Origin: Apoda limacodes
Taxonomy: Eukaryota > Arthropoda > Insecta > Lepidoptera > Limacodidae
DNA: 64,000 nt
Assembly: GCA_946406115.1 (NCBI GenBank)
Contig: OX291545.1
Coordinates: 26,593,153-26,657,152 of the forward strand
Direction of reading: 5' to 3'
Below, piece by piece: positions 1-11,349 of the stretch. The translations under genes were made by a program, and so were the position numbers. Each line of letters opens with the position of its first letter. The stretch's first letter is position 1. The notes under the pieces were generated by a model that did not search any database, was not told the origin of the DNA, and was given only the letters and a program-made list of their open reading frames with translations.

Positions 1-119
1 ACGGTATCCTAGGGGATCGCATCCACAAGAGAGCAGGCGGCCCTGAGCGCAGGCCCGCGCTACCGCGTGGGCCACCCCTGCAGCCGTCAGCGCGTACAGG
101 AATGCTGCCTCGCGAAATC
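1..119 (-). CDS. Wnt10: Wnt10 ligand, coding exon 3 (partial, runs off window)
   Basis: Secreted Wnt signalling ligand, central N-terminal part. Read on the minus strand, a TTCTGGTCAG acceptor is followed at position 119 by an open frame of 39 codons beginning [14 protein letters not shown], then an Ala-rich stretch, [10 protein letters not shown] and CGCDPLGYR. The FRE-AF-YA-AAGV...ACA-G-L--CGCD order is characteristic of Wnt proteins, and Wnt10 members carry KRGFRESAF at this point. The exon starts in phase 1 and takes the single G left by exon 2, giving an uninterrupted KRGFRE join. The visible cysteines (RAC, SC, GC) are conserved Wnt positions. The remaining two thirds of the protein, with the acylated serine and the C-terminal cysteine-rich region, lies left of the window. 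Marked GC and CpG content contrasts with the intron, as expected for an exon under selection. The paralogue assignment (Wnt10 rather than Wnt6 or Wnt1) is from remembered family motifs and is likely but unverified. Confidence 0.93.
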
Positions 120-859
120 CTGACCAGAAAATAAAATAAGCAATAAAAAGGACCCATTAATAATTTATTCTTTTGTAATTTAAGTGTTAATTATAAGGAT
201 ATATACTATTATCAACACTTAAACACGCATATCCAAATGCACCAATTAAATTCTTGTAGCGGCAGAAAATATACCTTACCCCTCGGTGTGTCCGTACACG
301 TTCAGTTTATTGTGACTGGCACGATAAAACTGTTGTAAAAAAAATTACCTTCAGTAAATATAAATATATTTATGTATTATATTTTTTTTAAATCAATGCT
401 GAATTGGCAATGGAAATGAATATTCGACATTCCGATCGCATCACGATACCAACTGTCATACGTAAACTAGAGGACCTACAGTTTAACAACTATAGTTGAG
501 CTTGACAATTACTAAATCAAAATTATATTTACAACTAAACTCCGATTATTCAGTTCAATTTTTAATACTAACTTAAGACAGTAGCGCCACGGTTCATGCT
601 AAATTTATATTAGCTGCACTCTGAGAGAGTAGAGCCGCAAAGGATTTATAGGAACGCGGAACGCAAAAGACCACCATTTATCTATTTTATTGCAATAAAT
701 TAAATAGTAAGTCCACTCGGGAGATGTTAAGATAAGCTATTGGCCTCACACAATGTAATCTTTTTACCATAAATAGCACGATTTGCATGTAAGTTAGGTC
801 AGAAGTAGGCAGAATCTTAGTTAATTGTGTTTAGTTGTAACTAGTGTTGCCAGATCTAT

Positions 860-1145
860 TAAGCAAAATTCCGGGATAGAATGTAAAAAAATATCGGGAT
901 TATGATTTTGAAATCGGGAAAATAAAATAAACAAGTTTTTATGCATCAACGATTTTTTTATTTGATCTTGATACTTTAAAGTTCGATTGGTGATCACAAA
1001 ACAATACTCGTAACAATTAGACTTTTTGTAATTATGATTGACTCAAAATCGAGACATTAAGCGTCGCAATGAAGGGTGAATCGGAACGTGTCTAAAGACT
1101 CCTGAAAGTGGGGATATCCCGCGGAAATCGGGACGCCTGGCTATG
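860..1145. repeat. Possible decayed TIR element with CGGGAT termini
   Basis: Left side has GTTGCCAGATC...CCGGGATAG...ATCGGGAT; right side has GATATCCCGCGG...ATCGGGACGCCTGGC. The GCCAG/CTGGC ends and CGGGAT/ATCCCG clusters form an imperfect inverted arrangement, similar in style to the hAT-associated termini near 48.4-49.0 kb. No open frame survives. Confidence 0.3.
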
Positions 1146-1869
1146 GCTACGAGGGTGAATAAATGTGCTGTCCTTGCTATTTTATTGTGTTAAAGTGAAT
1201 AGGCTTCTTTAAGATGTTGGCATTATAACTATTTCAATTGTCCATCTCTGTTATGGGCAATTATTACTTCTTTGAGCTCGGCACCACCTGCTACGCTGTC
1301 CTGCTAGCCTGGTTTTATTTACACGTAATGATAATTACTTAGAGACACACAGTAGAAAAATTTATTATCAAGAACGAAAGAAATTAGCCAATTTTTAGAT
1401 TTAGTTGCTTATTTTTCCAAATTCAAAACAGAAAAAATTATGCAGGCGTTGTGCTGTGAAAAAAAATCGAAGCGCTTTCTTTTTACTTTGTGAATTTTCA
1501 AAAATTTCTAGGTGAGGAAAACGTCTTTTTTAGGCTTTTTTGGTTTCAAGGATGTCTAAGAATAGGAAACAATTTATTCCAGAAGTTTTACCACAGAATT
1601 TGGAAAATAAGACGACTAAATACAAAAACTGTCCCAAACCTGAAAAATATATAACTACCTCAAAAATTTAAAAAAAAAATACCAGTCCACTTGAACTATT
1701 AATTTAAAAATACGTCTTTTACCGCAGGTCGTTTCGGCAAGCATGGCAAAAAAATTGCATTATCACATGCGAAGGACACTTACCATTTTATTAATATATC
1801 TAGAACTAAGATTCTACAAAGAATCTATTTTAAAGTAAAAGTGATAAAGATCTGTTCTTTGTCGTCGTC

Positions 1870-2110
1870 GTTGTCTTTGCTATATGTGGTCTACTGTTGA
1901 ACGTAGGCCTCCCCATATGTTTCCACAACGGCCAGTCCTGAGTCGCCCAAGCCCATCGGTTTCCTGCGGCTCTAACCAGGTCGTCTATCTACCTGGTAGG
2001 AAGCCGTAACACGCCGCGTCTTTTAATACATGGTCACCGTTCAATAACCTTTCGTATCCTTCGGTTATCGGTTCGACAAGCGATGTGGCCTGCCTATTGT
2101 CACTTTAGTT
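1870..2110 (-). mobile_element. RTE-like LINE, 3' end fragment
   Basis: On the minus strand the frame reads LPTR-stop-IDDLVRAAGNRWAWATQDW, matching the RTE C-terminal pattern PPTRWxDDLxxxAGxxWMxxAQDRxxW, and it runs toward a CGTCGTCGTTGT simple tail at the left. It is 5' truncated and carries stops, so it is a dead copy. Confidence 0.65.
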
Positions 2111-2210
2111 TACCAAATATTTGAGCTATGTCGGTAACGTTAGTTTCTTCGGCGAAATTATTTCGGATATTATCGTGCAAAGAAACACCCAACATAATCT
2201 CTAACTCTAA

Positions 2211-2837
2211 AGCCGTGTCTCCTGCTAGGTGTTTTTGTTAAATTCTAACAAAACATCTAACTTAACATGTTAACATTAACACTTTTCTTTAACAAACTGT
2301 CTCCTCGTCATTTTTTCGTATCGTTTTGTTTTGTTAGTTTCTCAGTGTGCAAGATGAGCTCTGACGAGGAAGATGTGTTACCAGTTGTAGCTATCTTGGT
2401 TTAGTAGAGATTATTTATAATCACGTTTTACAAAATGAAATTGATGGCTTTTGTCTAAATAAATTTAGCCACTTAGTGTTAGACAAAAATGAAGAATCTA
2501 CAAATGTAAAATTTTACAAAATCCAAAGCACAGCAAAGAGAATATACCTAATTAACTTAAATAAAGAAGCACAGCTTTGCATTAGTAGCAAGCTAATGCA
2601 AAGATGGCGGGCGAGCGCGCAAAGCGAACCACAGATCAGACAACACGCAACGAATACTTAACACAAAATGAATGAATCACCCCCCCTGCAGGCGAACGCG
2701 GGTGATGTTTTCCATCCGCCTCGGATAACGTGTTAACATGTTTTTTTAACTTTAATTGTCAAAATCATTAACATTTCTGTTAGATGTTAGGTGTTAGATG
2801 TAAAATTTAACAAAAACAACTAGCAGGAGACACGGCT
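2211..2837. mobile_element. PIF/Harbinger-type non-autonomous element with TAA target duplication
   Basis: A 627-bp element bounded by inverted repeats that start AGCCGTGTCTCCTGCTAG on the left and end CTAGCAGGAGACACGGCT on the right. The match runs about 36 bp with one mismatch (G/T after CTAG). It is flanked on both sides by TAA (2208-2210 and 2838-2840), the TWA target duplication of PIF/Harbinger transposons. Inside, from 2354, is a short frame starting MSSDEEDVLPVV that soon stops. It looks like the acidic start of a Harbinger-encoded protein, although the family match is from memory. The long, nearly identical ends imply a recent insertion compared with the LINE relics around it. Confidence 0.75.
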
Positions 2838-3430
2838 TAACTATCTCTCCATGGTGTTCTGAACTAAGAGGCCAACATGTTACTGAACTGATCTATTGAA
2901 AACGCTACCTTTTAGTTCTCACGACCATGTCCATAACAGATAAATTTCTCGATAACTTCGATACGAAAGCATCGAGTAAATTAATTCGATTGTGGCCATT
3001 GATTAATATGAAGTTAGGCATTATGCGTTATCTGTGGATTAGTAGCGCTCGCTACAGAGTGAGGTTAATTGACGGCTTAAGATAAACTCATTGAAATAAT
3101 GGTATTCTTTTTTTTCACTTTGTAGTTTCTTTATAAGTGCATTGACTTAAATTGTATGATTGGGAATGAGACTGTTTTAGTTTCGGTTTTAGTGTGGTCT
3201 TGGTTTGCTTTTCCTTTGATATTTTAACTTTTTATTCAAAATTAATAACGTTAAGGTTTCATAATAATTTCAATAAATTAATTAACTGGCTAAAATCTGA
3301 CAAGTGGAAATTTTGGCTAAAAAAGTTGAGAGCTCTGGGTGTGTTTTATCAATTATGCAAAGCTGTTATATTTAATATTTTTAGTGATAGAAATTTGTTT
3401 CATGGAGCAACTTTAAAATATTACATAAAA

Positions 3431-3514
3431 TGGTGTATATGATTGTCAAAATGGTGTATATGATTGTCAAAATGGTGTGTATGATTGTCAAAATGGTGTA
3501 TATGATTGTCAAAA
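3431..3514. repeat. Tandem repeat, 21-bp unit, four copies
   Basis: Four consecutive units of TGGTGTATATGATTGTCAAAA starting at 3431, 3452, 3473 and 3494; the third has GTGTGT instead of GTATAT at one position. The near identity shows recent tandem expansion. It truncates an 82-codon open frame on the plus strand that otherwise has no recognisable content. Confidence 0.9.
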
Positions 3515-3820
3515 AACGAAAAAAGCTTTTGTTTGTTTTTCTTTTATCTTGAAGTTAAAATACAAAGTGAAATTCAAGAAACTTCGGAGATAATAGAAAT
3601 TTATTTTCTACTTATGTTACAGGACTATCAGTATCATGAATTTTATTAAAAAAATTAAGAAGTAGGTACAGTGCAACCATCTTTTCTGAGCCAGCGGTTT
3701 AAAAATCAAAACAGTCGCCATATTAAAATGGAGATAACTTACAGCGACACTGGCGACCAAACTCCCAAGGTCAGAAGCTCAGAAAAGTTGTTTGCACTGT
3801 ACTATGGGCAATTGGACATA

Positions 3821-4345
3821 CAATACAATACAATATTCTTTACTGAACAGTAGAAAAAATACACCAAAAAATAACAATAAAAGAAATAGCACAATAAGGC
3901 GGCCTTATCGCTGAAAAGCGATATCTACCAGGCAACCTTTGGGTAGAGTAATATTAACAGGAAGAGGTGATACATAAAGGATTATAAGTAAAATTATAAG
4001 GAAGAATAAATATACATACGAGTACAAAAAATAAAGTAATTAAGATATATATGTTTGAATAACCAGAGGTTAGTCAAAATTATAGAAAATTAGGAAGTAG
4101 CACGTAATTAATAGATTTAAGGAATGCTTGAAAACAAGTAGTGACTGTATTTGCCTTATATTCATATGCAGAGAGTTCACTAAACAAATGGCTTTTATAC
4201 TAATAGAACGATTGCAAAAATTAGTACTGTGTCCAGGTGCTTTTAGAAGAAGACTGGTAGACGAGCGAAGAGTTAGACAAGGTGAACTGATAAAATGAAA
4301 CCACTGTTTCAGATAATAACATGGTGTGGATGGATTGAATAGCAC
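3821..4345 (-). mobile_element. L1-family (CR1/Jockey-group) LINE, 3' end
   Basis: On the minus strand the C-terminal RT-domain tail is readable: FNPSTP...YLK, RSSTSLLLKAPGHSTNFCN and a degenerate IR-LVNSLH, the same order as the plus-strand copy at 52360-52610. It is followed by a 3' UTR with the paired GCGATATC/AAGCGATAAGGCCGCC segment (about 3895-3935), also seen near 52905-52940. The element ends in a (TATTG)n tail at about 3821-3835, read on the minus strand. It is 5' truncated and frame-damaged. Confidence 0.8.
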
Positions 4346-4511
4346 GTTATAGAGGAGTGAAAGAATATGTACATGCCTGCCACTTTAGTTTTGAACGAAA
4401 TTCTGAAACATGGTCATATTTTAGAAGTCGAAAAATGAAGCAAATGCAGCGATTTTGTAGACACTCAAGTTTATTGAATTGTTCCTCTGTCAGAGTAGTG
4501 CAGCAAATTTT

Positions 4512-4832
4512 AGCGTATAATACATATTAGAAAATCTCCGCATAATCAAGTCAAGGTAGAAGTCAGGACTGAGCATATAATACATATTGTAAATGTCAGT
4601 CAGCATAATCAAGTAAAGGTAGAATTTAAGACTGAGCATATAATACATATTATTAATGACAGCTTAATGAAGTAAAGGTAGAAGTCGATACTGAGCATAT
4701 AATACATATTATTAATGACAGCATAATCAAGTAAAGGTAGAAGTCAAGACCGAGCATATAATACATATTATAAATGTCAGCATAATCAAGTAAAGGTAGA
4801 AGTCAAGACTGAGCATATAATACATATTATAA
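4512..4832. repeat. Tandem repeat, about 59-63-bp unit, five to six copies
   Basis: The core GAGCATATAATACATATT recurs at 4571, 4634, 4693, 4752 and 4811, with a weaker first copy at about 4512. Between cores runs AATGTCAGCATAATCAAGTAAAGGTAGAAGTCAAGACT with minor changes. The last three spacings are exactly 59 bp. No inverted symmetry or open frame is apparent, so this is a minisatellite rather than a CRISPR. Confidence 0.9.
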
Positions 4833-5927
4833 AACATGTAAGCCTAAATTTATTCTAAATTTTTTGACTTTAAGTAATTTAGAAACTATATTTCGTAAGG
4901 CATGCAAATACTTAAAAAAACGTTGATCAAAGATTAAGCTAGCTAATTAACGACAATGTGACCAATTATACGTTTAGTCAATGTGGTGATTAGTAATCAG
5001 TGCTTAGTTCAGAAAAAAAATTAAAAATTAAGTAGACGGAACCGGGGTAATTACCATTATTAGACATTAGTGTTCTATCATTTAAAATATTTAGAAATAT
5101 CAATTGAAATTCTCTAAAAATTAAAAAAACCTTATCTTGAGTGAGGAGATAAGCTATGTTACCGCCAAATAACGTGTTATAACGTGCAATTGCGTACAAC
5201 AGTGATATATATTCCGTGACCCCGAGAGAAACTGGCCAAGCGCCACAGATTTTTTGATTGATAGAAAAATATAGTAACAAAATTAACTATCTGTCTTTGT
5301 TAATTCCTTATAAATTAACAAGCCTTTTCAATAGTAAATTTGTTGTATCGTTATGCTATATAAAAAAATTATAATGTCTGTTCTAAAGCCGAATTTAATG
5401 TTATATACGTAATTTTTTTTTACTCTAATCGTGTTTTGTCAATTCCTAGATAGATCTTTTTTTTTAATTCATTGAGATTATAAGCGTTTTTATTCTAAAT
5501 TTATGCCTAAATAGGATGTTCAAAAATATTACAACCCGGATAACCTCGCCTTATTTTTCAAAATGACCGACTCGTCGTAAAATTCACTTGCCTGAATTAA
5601 AGAGAATGGCCTACCTAATCTAGTTATTTAATTATAATTATTACGAAGCTATTATTTGTAATCGTTCTATAAATCGATTGAAATTCAAGTTTAAGTTGTG
5701 AAATCAAATGGCATGCCACCTTTTTGGAAGCTGTAATTTTTCGTATACGACTATCGGTGTAGGATTCCAACGATAACTATAATCAAGATATAAGTAATGT
5801 AAATTTGTTAAATCGAAAATACGAGTTTTCCGAAATTAAATGTAGCCTATGTGTCAATTAATGGTATAAGCTATCTCCATTCCTAATTTTAGCCAAATCA
5901 TTTCAGTTCTTATTGCCATAAGGAGGC

Positions 5928-6175
5928 ATGTCCCATGGCTTGTTGGCTCCGTGGGTAACGACCCGAGTGCTAAATCAAGGGACACGGTGGGTGCGATTCT
6001 CGCAAACATTTGTGTTTGACTTGAAACTGGGTGTTTTCTATGTATAATATGTATGTATTTACGAAAACAAGTATATATGTATTTGTGTCCGTTGTCTGGT
6101 ATCCATATTATAAGCCTTGCTGATTTTCATCAATGGGATCAAATTGTGCTGTGTAATGTCACAAAAAATTTTTTT
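5928..6175 (+). mobile_element. tRNA-derived SINE, family S1
   Basis: A tRNA-like head (CCATGGCTTGTTGGCTCCGTGGG, with a degraded B box GGTGCGATTC) is followed by the family body: AACATTTGTGTTTGACTTGAAACTGGGTGTT, TATGTATTTACGAAAA, then GTATTTGTGTCCGTTGTCTGG and a tail ending ATCAAATTGTGCTGTGTAATGTC. The same body occurs at 8160, 19905 (minus), 43258 (minus) and 62600. Confidence 0.7.
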
Positions 6176-8159
6176 TTAAGCTATTTTAAGGTAACTTTTA
6201 TATTGTGAGCCATTTATTTGTTTTATAATTAAATATTTGGTATGTGAGCGTTTTCGTGTTATTTATTTTGATTCGCGCTTTAGGGCGTGCCAAAGAAATC
6301 GACATGTATAAACCGGACTCAGAATCTGTTTGCAATTCGTGTAAACAAAAATGACCTTGACACGCGTCTTTCGCTTTGTTAGTCTATGCAACATATACAT
6401 AAATACGTATAATATTTCTCAATGTATATTTGAAATTTTGTAGATTTTAGGTTTGATCAGTGTCGTGATTTGAAAACCAGTTAAAGAATGTAACAATAAA
6501 GGTAATCATGTAAGTATTTTAATGATTTCTGATTAAATTACTAGAAAAAGTTAACATTAAGCAAAGTTAGGTTATGTTTACAAGATTTGCACAGAGATTT
6601 TGAGTCAGGTTTACATACATACGCTCGAAACACATTAACCCTTCTTTCTTCGGCGTCGGGTTAATTTTTTTTTTACAAACAAGCTTTCATCTGACTATGG
6701 TTATCGTTTAAGACCAGAGTAATTGTCAAGACTAATGAAACAAGCCATACTCGATGGGCTAACGTCGTTTCGGTACAGAGGTACTATTGCTCCACCAGAC
6801 AGACTAGCTCTATCATTTTATCGTATTTTCAACTGATTTATATGTGTCTACGCAATATTTCAACTCAATCGAATACCGGAAAGTGGGTGAAATTTAACTT
6901 GCAAAATTTGATTAAATAAATTATATAAAAGCTTCTAATAAAAAGACGTACTTATCTATTTTTAAAATAGTCCCTTACACCCAATTTCACTGAATAGAAG
7001 TTTGTATGAGTATTCCGTTATTTATAAGATATTTAAACTAGCTAAGTGATAGGGTCTAGAGTCCTTATACTATAGGTTTTATAAATGTTTGAACCCTAAG
7101 GCAACAAAATAATGAAAGGTTTGTATGGAACGGGAATAGTTAAATAATCAATTAAATATAGCACCGCGAAGAACCCAACTTACATCAAAACCTCACCTTC
7201 TTTTTTTGGTCAGTACTTCTTCCATTCCTTTTAGTCTGAAGTCAAAATTCACTTTCAGATTTCTGTCTATCTATGTATATATTCTAAAAAAAAATGAATT
7301 TTAGTATGTTTGAGATCGATTAACTTCGTTTTATTTGACCGATCATCATGAAAATTAGCACATCGTCGTGTTCTTATGTTGTCAATTTTGCTATACATCG
7401 CCACAAGAGGGCATTGCAGCAAATAGTTGTACTAGTCCAAATAGTTTATAATGAAAAATGAAAAATAAATCATAAATTCAAATCAGTAGGCCAATAAAAT
7501 AAAATCTACCACAAAGAAATATGGTTCAACAGACTAATTAAAACATCTTTAAAAATAACATAAAAAAAGCAAGACTTTATAGCGAGACGCCAGTAAAGCT
7601 CAACCGGAGGCTTTTAAAGCTCTTGTATGAATCACGTTTTAACATAATCATTGTTGTTGAGGCCAGGTCTAGGTCATCAAACTGTGGAGCAAAAACCGCA
7701 CGAGACGAGATGTTTATTATAAATGATAATCACAATAAATCAGCCATTATCTTGGTAAAGCAATCGCTCGTACAGATGAATTAATATAGTCTTTAGTACT
7801 GGAATCCATTTATACTTTACGACATGAGGTGTATTAAATTGGTCTATTTATATAATGACGATAAGTTTCGTGTTTCTGCGTTTACTTATTACATATCGAT
7901 ATCGATATCTTGCTACTACACTAGCATTTTGGTAAAGTACCTAGTTCTATTTTATTTGCGAAGGAAATTTATCGGTGTGGGATTTATACAGTAATTCCTT
8001 AATTATATTAAGGGCTATATAGCACCTAACTTTAGATATTTGCCGCCATTAGATATTTCAAATTTTCTCTTCGAAGAAAGCGAATTTCAAACGGATTTAA
8101 AAACAGCCACTTTTAACAAACTGACTCATTTTATATTGTTAACATTTGGATTCTTGAAA

Positions 8160-8415
8160 TTCGCAAAAAAATCGTAGTCTGACCGGCTGCTATGCAGAGG
8201 GTGTGGGTTCGATTCCGGCATTGGACAAACATTTTTGTGATAAACATTTGTATTTGTTTTGAGTCTGGGTGTTTTTTTACCTATTATGTATGTATTTACA
8301 AAAAAAGCATTTAAGTATTTGTATCCGTTGTCTGGATTTCATAATACAAGATTTGATTAGTTTGGGACCAGATGATCTCGTGTGATTGTGTCTAAATTTA
8401 TTATAATTATTATTA
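8160..8415 (+). mobile_element. tRNA-derived SINE, family S1
   Basis: It has a clear B box GGGTTCGATTCC preceded by GACCGGCTGCTATGCAGAGG. The body is GTTTTGAGTCTGGGTGTTTT, TATGTATTTACAAAAAAAGC and GTATCCGTTGTCTGG, with the tail TTTGGGACCAGATGATCTCGTGTGATTGTGTC. Best preserved plus-strand copy of the family. The A-box half is worn. Confidence 0.75.
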
Positions 8416-9189
8416 TAGCTGTAGCTATTTCATCCACATACTATTCAGTAGAGTTATTGCTAAAAGTAACCTATGACCTTCTCCGTCTCTTCAAATAGGA
8501 GTATCTCCGTTACAAAAACAGTTTCAGATTCTATTTCTGGATGAAAGGTATTCTATGTCCTTTTTGATAAGGTCATTGTTTTTTATCCTTACCTATACGT
8601 ATTAAATAAAATAGAATATAGCTATACAATTTGAAACAACATGTGCATTTGTCTGTTGCATGGCAGTTTTCTAGCAACGTAATAATTAAATACATATACC
8701 GTTATGGGAACCATTAAAGGATATAATAAATATTGTATATCGAAATCGTACATTCAATCCAAATCTGTCTGGTGATCTAAATACGACTGTAAAGTGGTCT
8801 TCGATATCAAATACGGATTCCAGATCAACGTTACGGTTAACAAACCAAATAAGGCAACGTTATTGTTTATTTATAAAGTCAAGTGCTTTTTCCAGGTTAC
8901 CAATGACAAATTTATATTTGTCGATCGAACGAGACGCGATAGAATCGATACGTTTAGATTTATACCATGGCTGGTTGATTGATTTTGATGACCGCGAGTT
9001 ATGGGTGACCGGTGGGCTTGTTACAGTTATAGAAAGATTACTAACTGACTTCAAAAAAGGACGTTATCAATTCGACCCGTACTTACGTAAGATTGGTGGA
9101 ATTGCACACATACATATATATCAACTGTCTGAAACTGATAAAATTTTATATTTTTACTATTAATTTACATTTAATTTAATTAAAATATT

Positions 9190-9910
9190 TTTTTTTATTA
9201 ATTAACTTGCACAGATGACAGTGATGATCACTTTTCCTCTCTCTCTTTCTCTGGCTTTTTGTTTTGTGATGAAATGAAAAGTGAGGACAAAACTGCCTTA
9301 GTATATTCTCTCAGCTCAACTATTGCTTCGTGTTTTTCAGGTTGTCTGAACAAGTTAAATGTAATGTACATTAATGCCCAAATTTATGCCATACTCGTTT
9401 CCGAAACATGGCTAAAACCCTGTCTTCCTTCTACAGCTTATTCCTTTCCGGTATTTCAGCTTATTAGGAAAAAGGTGGTAGAGTGGCAATTTATCTGCAG
9501 TCAAATATTCCTTACCAAAATTGTAGATACCTACCAGCTGATGCAGTTGAACACTTTATAACTGAAGTGGTTCTTTCTCACATACCAGTTCTTTAGGTGT
9601 TTTCTGTGGTGCATCCTCAAATACAAGTTATTTTGCTTGTTTTGAAAACCTTTTGGAAATCTTACACCTCTATAGAAGCACACAGTGATTTTAATACATG
9701 CATTCTTAAAAATGATTATAGGTCTATGCAACTTCATTCAATTATTGAATCATGTAATTTAAATATCCTTCCTTCAGATGTTACCCATTTTTTCCTCAGC
9801 TTTGTTCCTTCTTTTCTACTACAATATAATCAACCATGGTTTTTCATTGATATTTCAAATCAAGGTATTCAAGCGCAAAAAAGTTATACACACACATTTT
9901 TCATATAACT
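9190..9910 (+). pseudogene. L1-family LINE, endonuclease-domain fragment
   Basis: Pieces of an apurinic-type endonuclease are readable over several frames: NAQIYAILVSETWLKPCLPS (9377-9435), then WQFICSQIF, VFSVVHPQ, FNTCILKNDYRSMQL and IIESCNLNILPSDVTHFF. This is the usual EN order: the SETWL active-site region, then the DFN loop, here with FN but the preceding GD lost. At least three frameshifts. It is the 5' counterpart of the same family whose next segment occurs at 25010-26640. Confidence 0.75.
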
Positions 9911-10127
9911 AATGACAATCTAACATTTACATGGTTAAAATAAGGCACTATTTAATCTGATACTATATTTATTACTATAATATAATAAATTAATTAATTA
10001 AAATATTCCGCAATTTATCAAATGTATATATTTCCGAAAAGAGTAAAATATAGTTTGAAGTTTGTGTGAAATAAGTTTAAAATCTACTGAAACTATTTTA
10101 GAAATGTGTTTTTTTTTCTGTTTTCTA

Positions 10128-11345
10128 TATATATAAAAGAGTAAAGTGACTGACTGACTGGCAAGTCAACGCATAGCCCAAACTACCCCTGTAGACTGAA
10201 TTTTGCAACTAAGTTTATTCTGTTGTAACGTAGGCGAGAGGTAAGAAACGATTTTGCAAAAGGGAGTAAGATGAAATTGGGAAATTTGTATGAAAATCTT
10301 GTTTTAATCTTTTTGAAGTTAAATGTATAATGTGTTGTAATAAATTATTAAGATTGACGTGTTTCGGTCTTTTTGGAAAATCAGTCTCTAGAGGGAAAAA
10401 TAGCGAATAAAAATTCCATTATTTTTTGTGCCTAGTGAATTTAAATTTTGCACAGAGGTTTTCTTATAGCGTAGGCGAGCACTAAGAAAGGAATCTGCAA
10501 AATTTATTCCCAATGGGTATAAAATGGGGGTTGAAAGTTTATATGAAAAACCGTCAATTTTAAAGTAACATGAATGAAAATTGATATTTCGACCAAAATT
10601 AATTTAAAGTGTACACAAATTCTCACATCTAGGCTGCAAATTAGGATTGTATGTTTTACTGTTTTTAGAAAAATCTGCCCTGGAGGGCAAAATAGGCGAT
10701 GAATAACTTTTTAAACTTTCGCGGTTGTTTTGAATATGATTATATGTGTCGGGCTTATACCTCGATTAGATTCGTTTTGTCATTTGTCAGTTCAACCGTG
10801 AAGATGGCGCATGCCTATGTGCCGAAATATCGGGAACTCAACAAAGTTTATTGTGGTAAGCGCGAAATATATACCAAAATATATCCCTATAGGACTCAGA
10901 TTTGATGTGATCTCAATTGTCAATTAAAATAATTTAAAATATAAAAATCACTCGAAACTTTGCACATAGTTTTCTATTATGCCCTTGGTGAGCATTAAAA
11001 CAGAATTTAGCAAAATTCATCTCCTAAGGGGTATTTTTTTTAAATCACTAAGGTGACAAACTAGCTTGCGGTTCGCCTGATGGTAAGCGGTCACCGCAGC
11101 CTATAAACGCTTGCAACACCTGGGGCATCACTCAAGCGTTACCGATCCTCGTAACTTCTTCCTTAAAAAACCCAATACTTTAGTCCTTAGACAAAACCTT
11201 GGCAGGGAGCTCATTCCACAGCCCAAGCGTTCGCGGAAGGAAGTTTTTCTGAAACCGCTTTATACAATGGAGCTAAAATGGGGATCGAAAGTTTTTACGG
11301 AAATCCGTAACTTTTTAAGTTAAGTGCATGAAAATTGATATATCT
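10128..11345 (+). mobile_element. Helitron-like repeat H1, interrupted by an L2 LINE fragment
   Basis: Starts TATATATAAAAGAGTAAAGTGACTGACTGACTGG and then shows the internally repeated module of this family: a TTGAAATTTTGC-like stretch, GCACTAAGAAAGGAATCTGC, AAATTCATCTCCTAAGGGG, AAAATGGGGNTNGAAAG and GGAAATCCGTAACTTTTTAAG. The module occurs about four times at spacings of roughly 230-300 bp. The sequence breaks at about 11030 and resumes at about 11265 after an inserted LINE 3' end. The Helitron label rests on similarity to common lepidopteran repeats ending CTAGT; this copy lacks a clear 3' end. Confidence 0.55.
11043..11262 (-). mobile_element. L2-family LINE, 3' end fragment
   Basis: On the plus strand it begins TCACTAAGGTGACAAACTAGC, GGTTCGCCTGATGGTAAGCGG. 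Read on the minus strand it carries the C-terminal codons for ELPAKVLSKD-like, GFFKEEVTRIGNA-like and PGVASV-like residues in degraded form. The same 220-bp block occurs at 14620, 47400, 53655 and 58028. It sits inside a Helitron-like repeat. Confidence 0.7.
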
Positions 11346-11349
11346 TTAG

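Noticed and set aside
3194..3442. 82-codon plus-strand frame
   Set aside because: Low-complexity, Lys/Phe/Leu-rich translation of AT-rich DNA that ends in a tandem repeat; no coding evidence.
4512..4832. CRISPR-like regular repeat
   Set aside because: Spacers are as similar to each other as the repeats are, there are no cas genes, and the context is a eukaryotic intron; this is a minisatellite.
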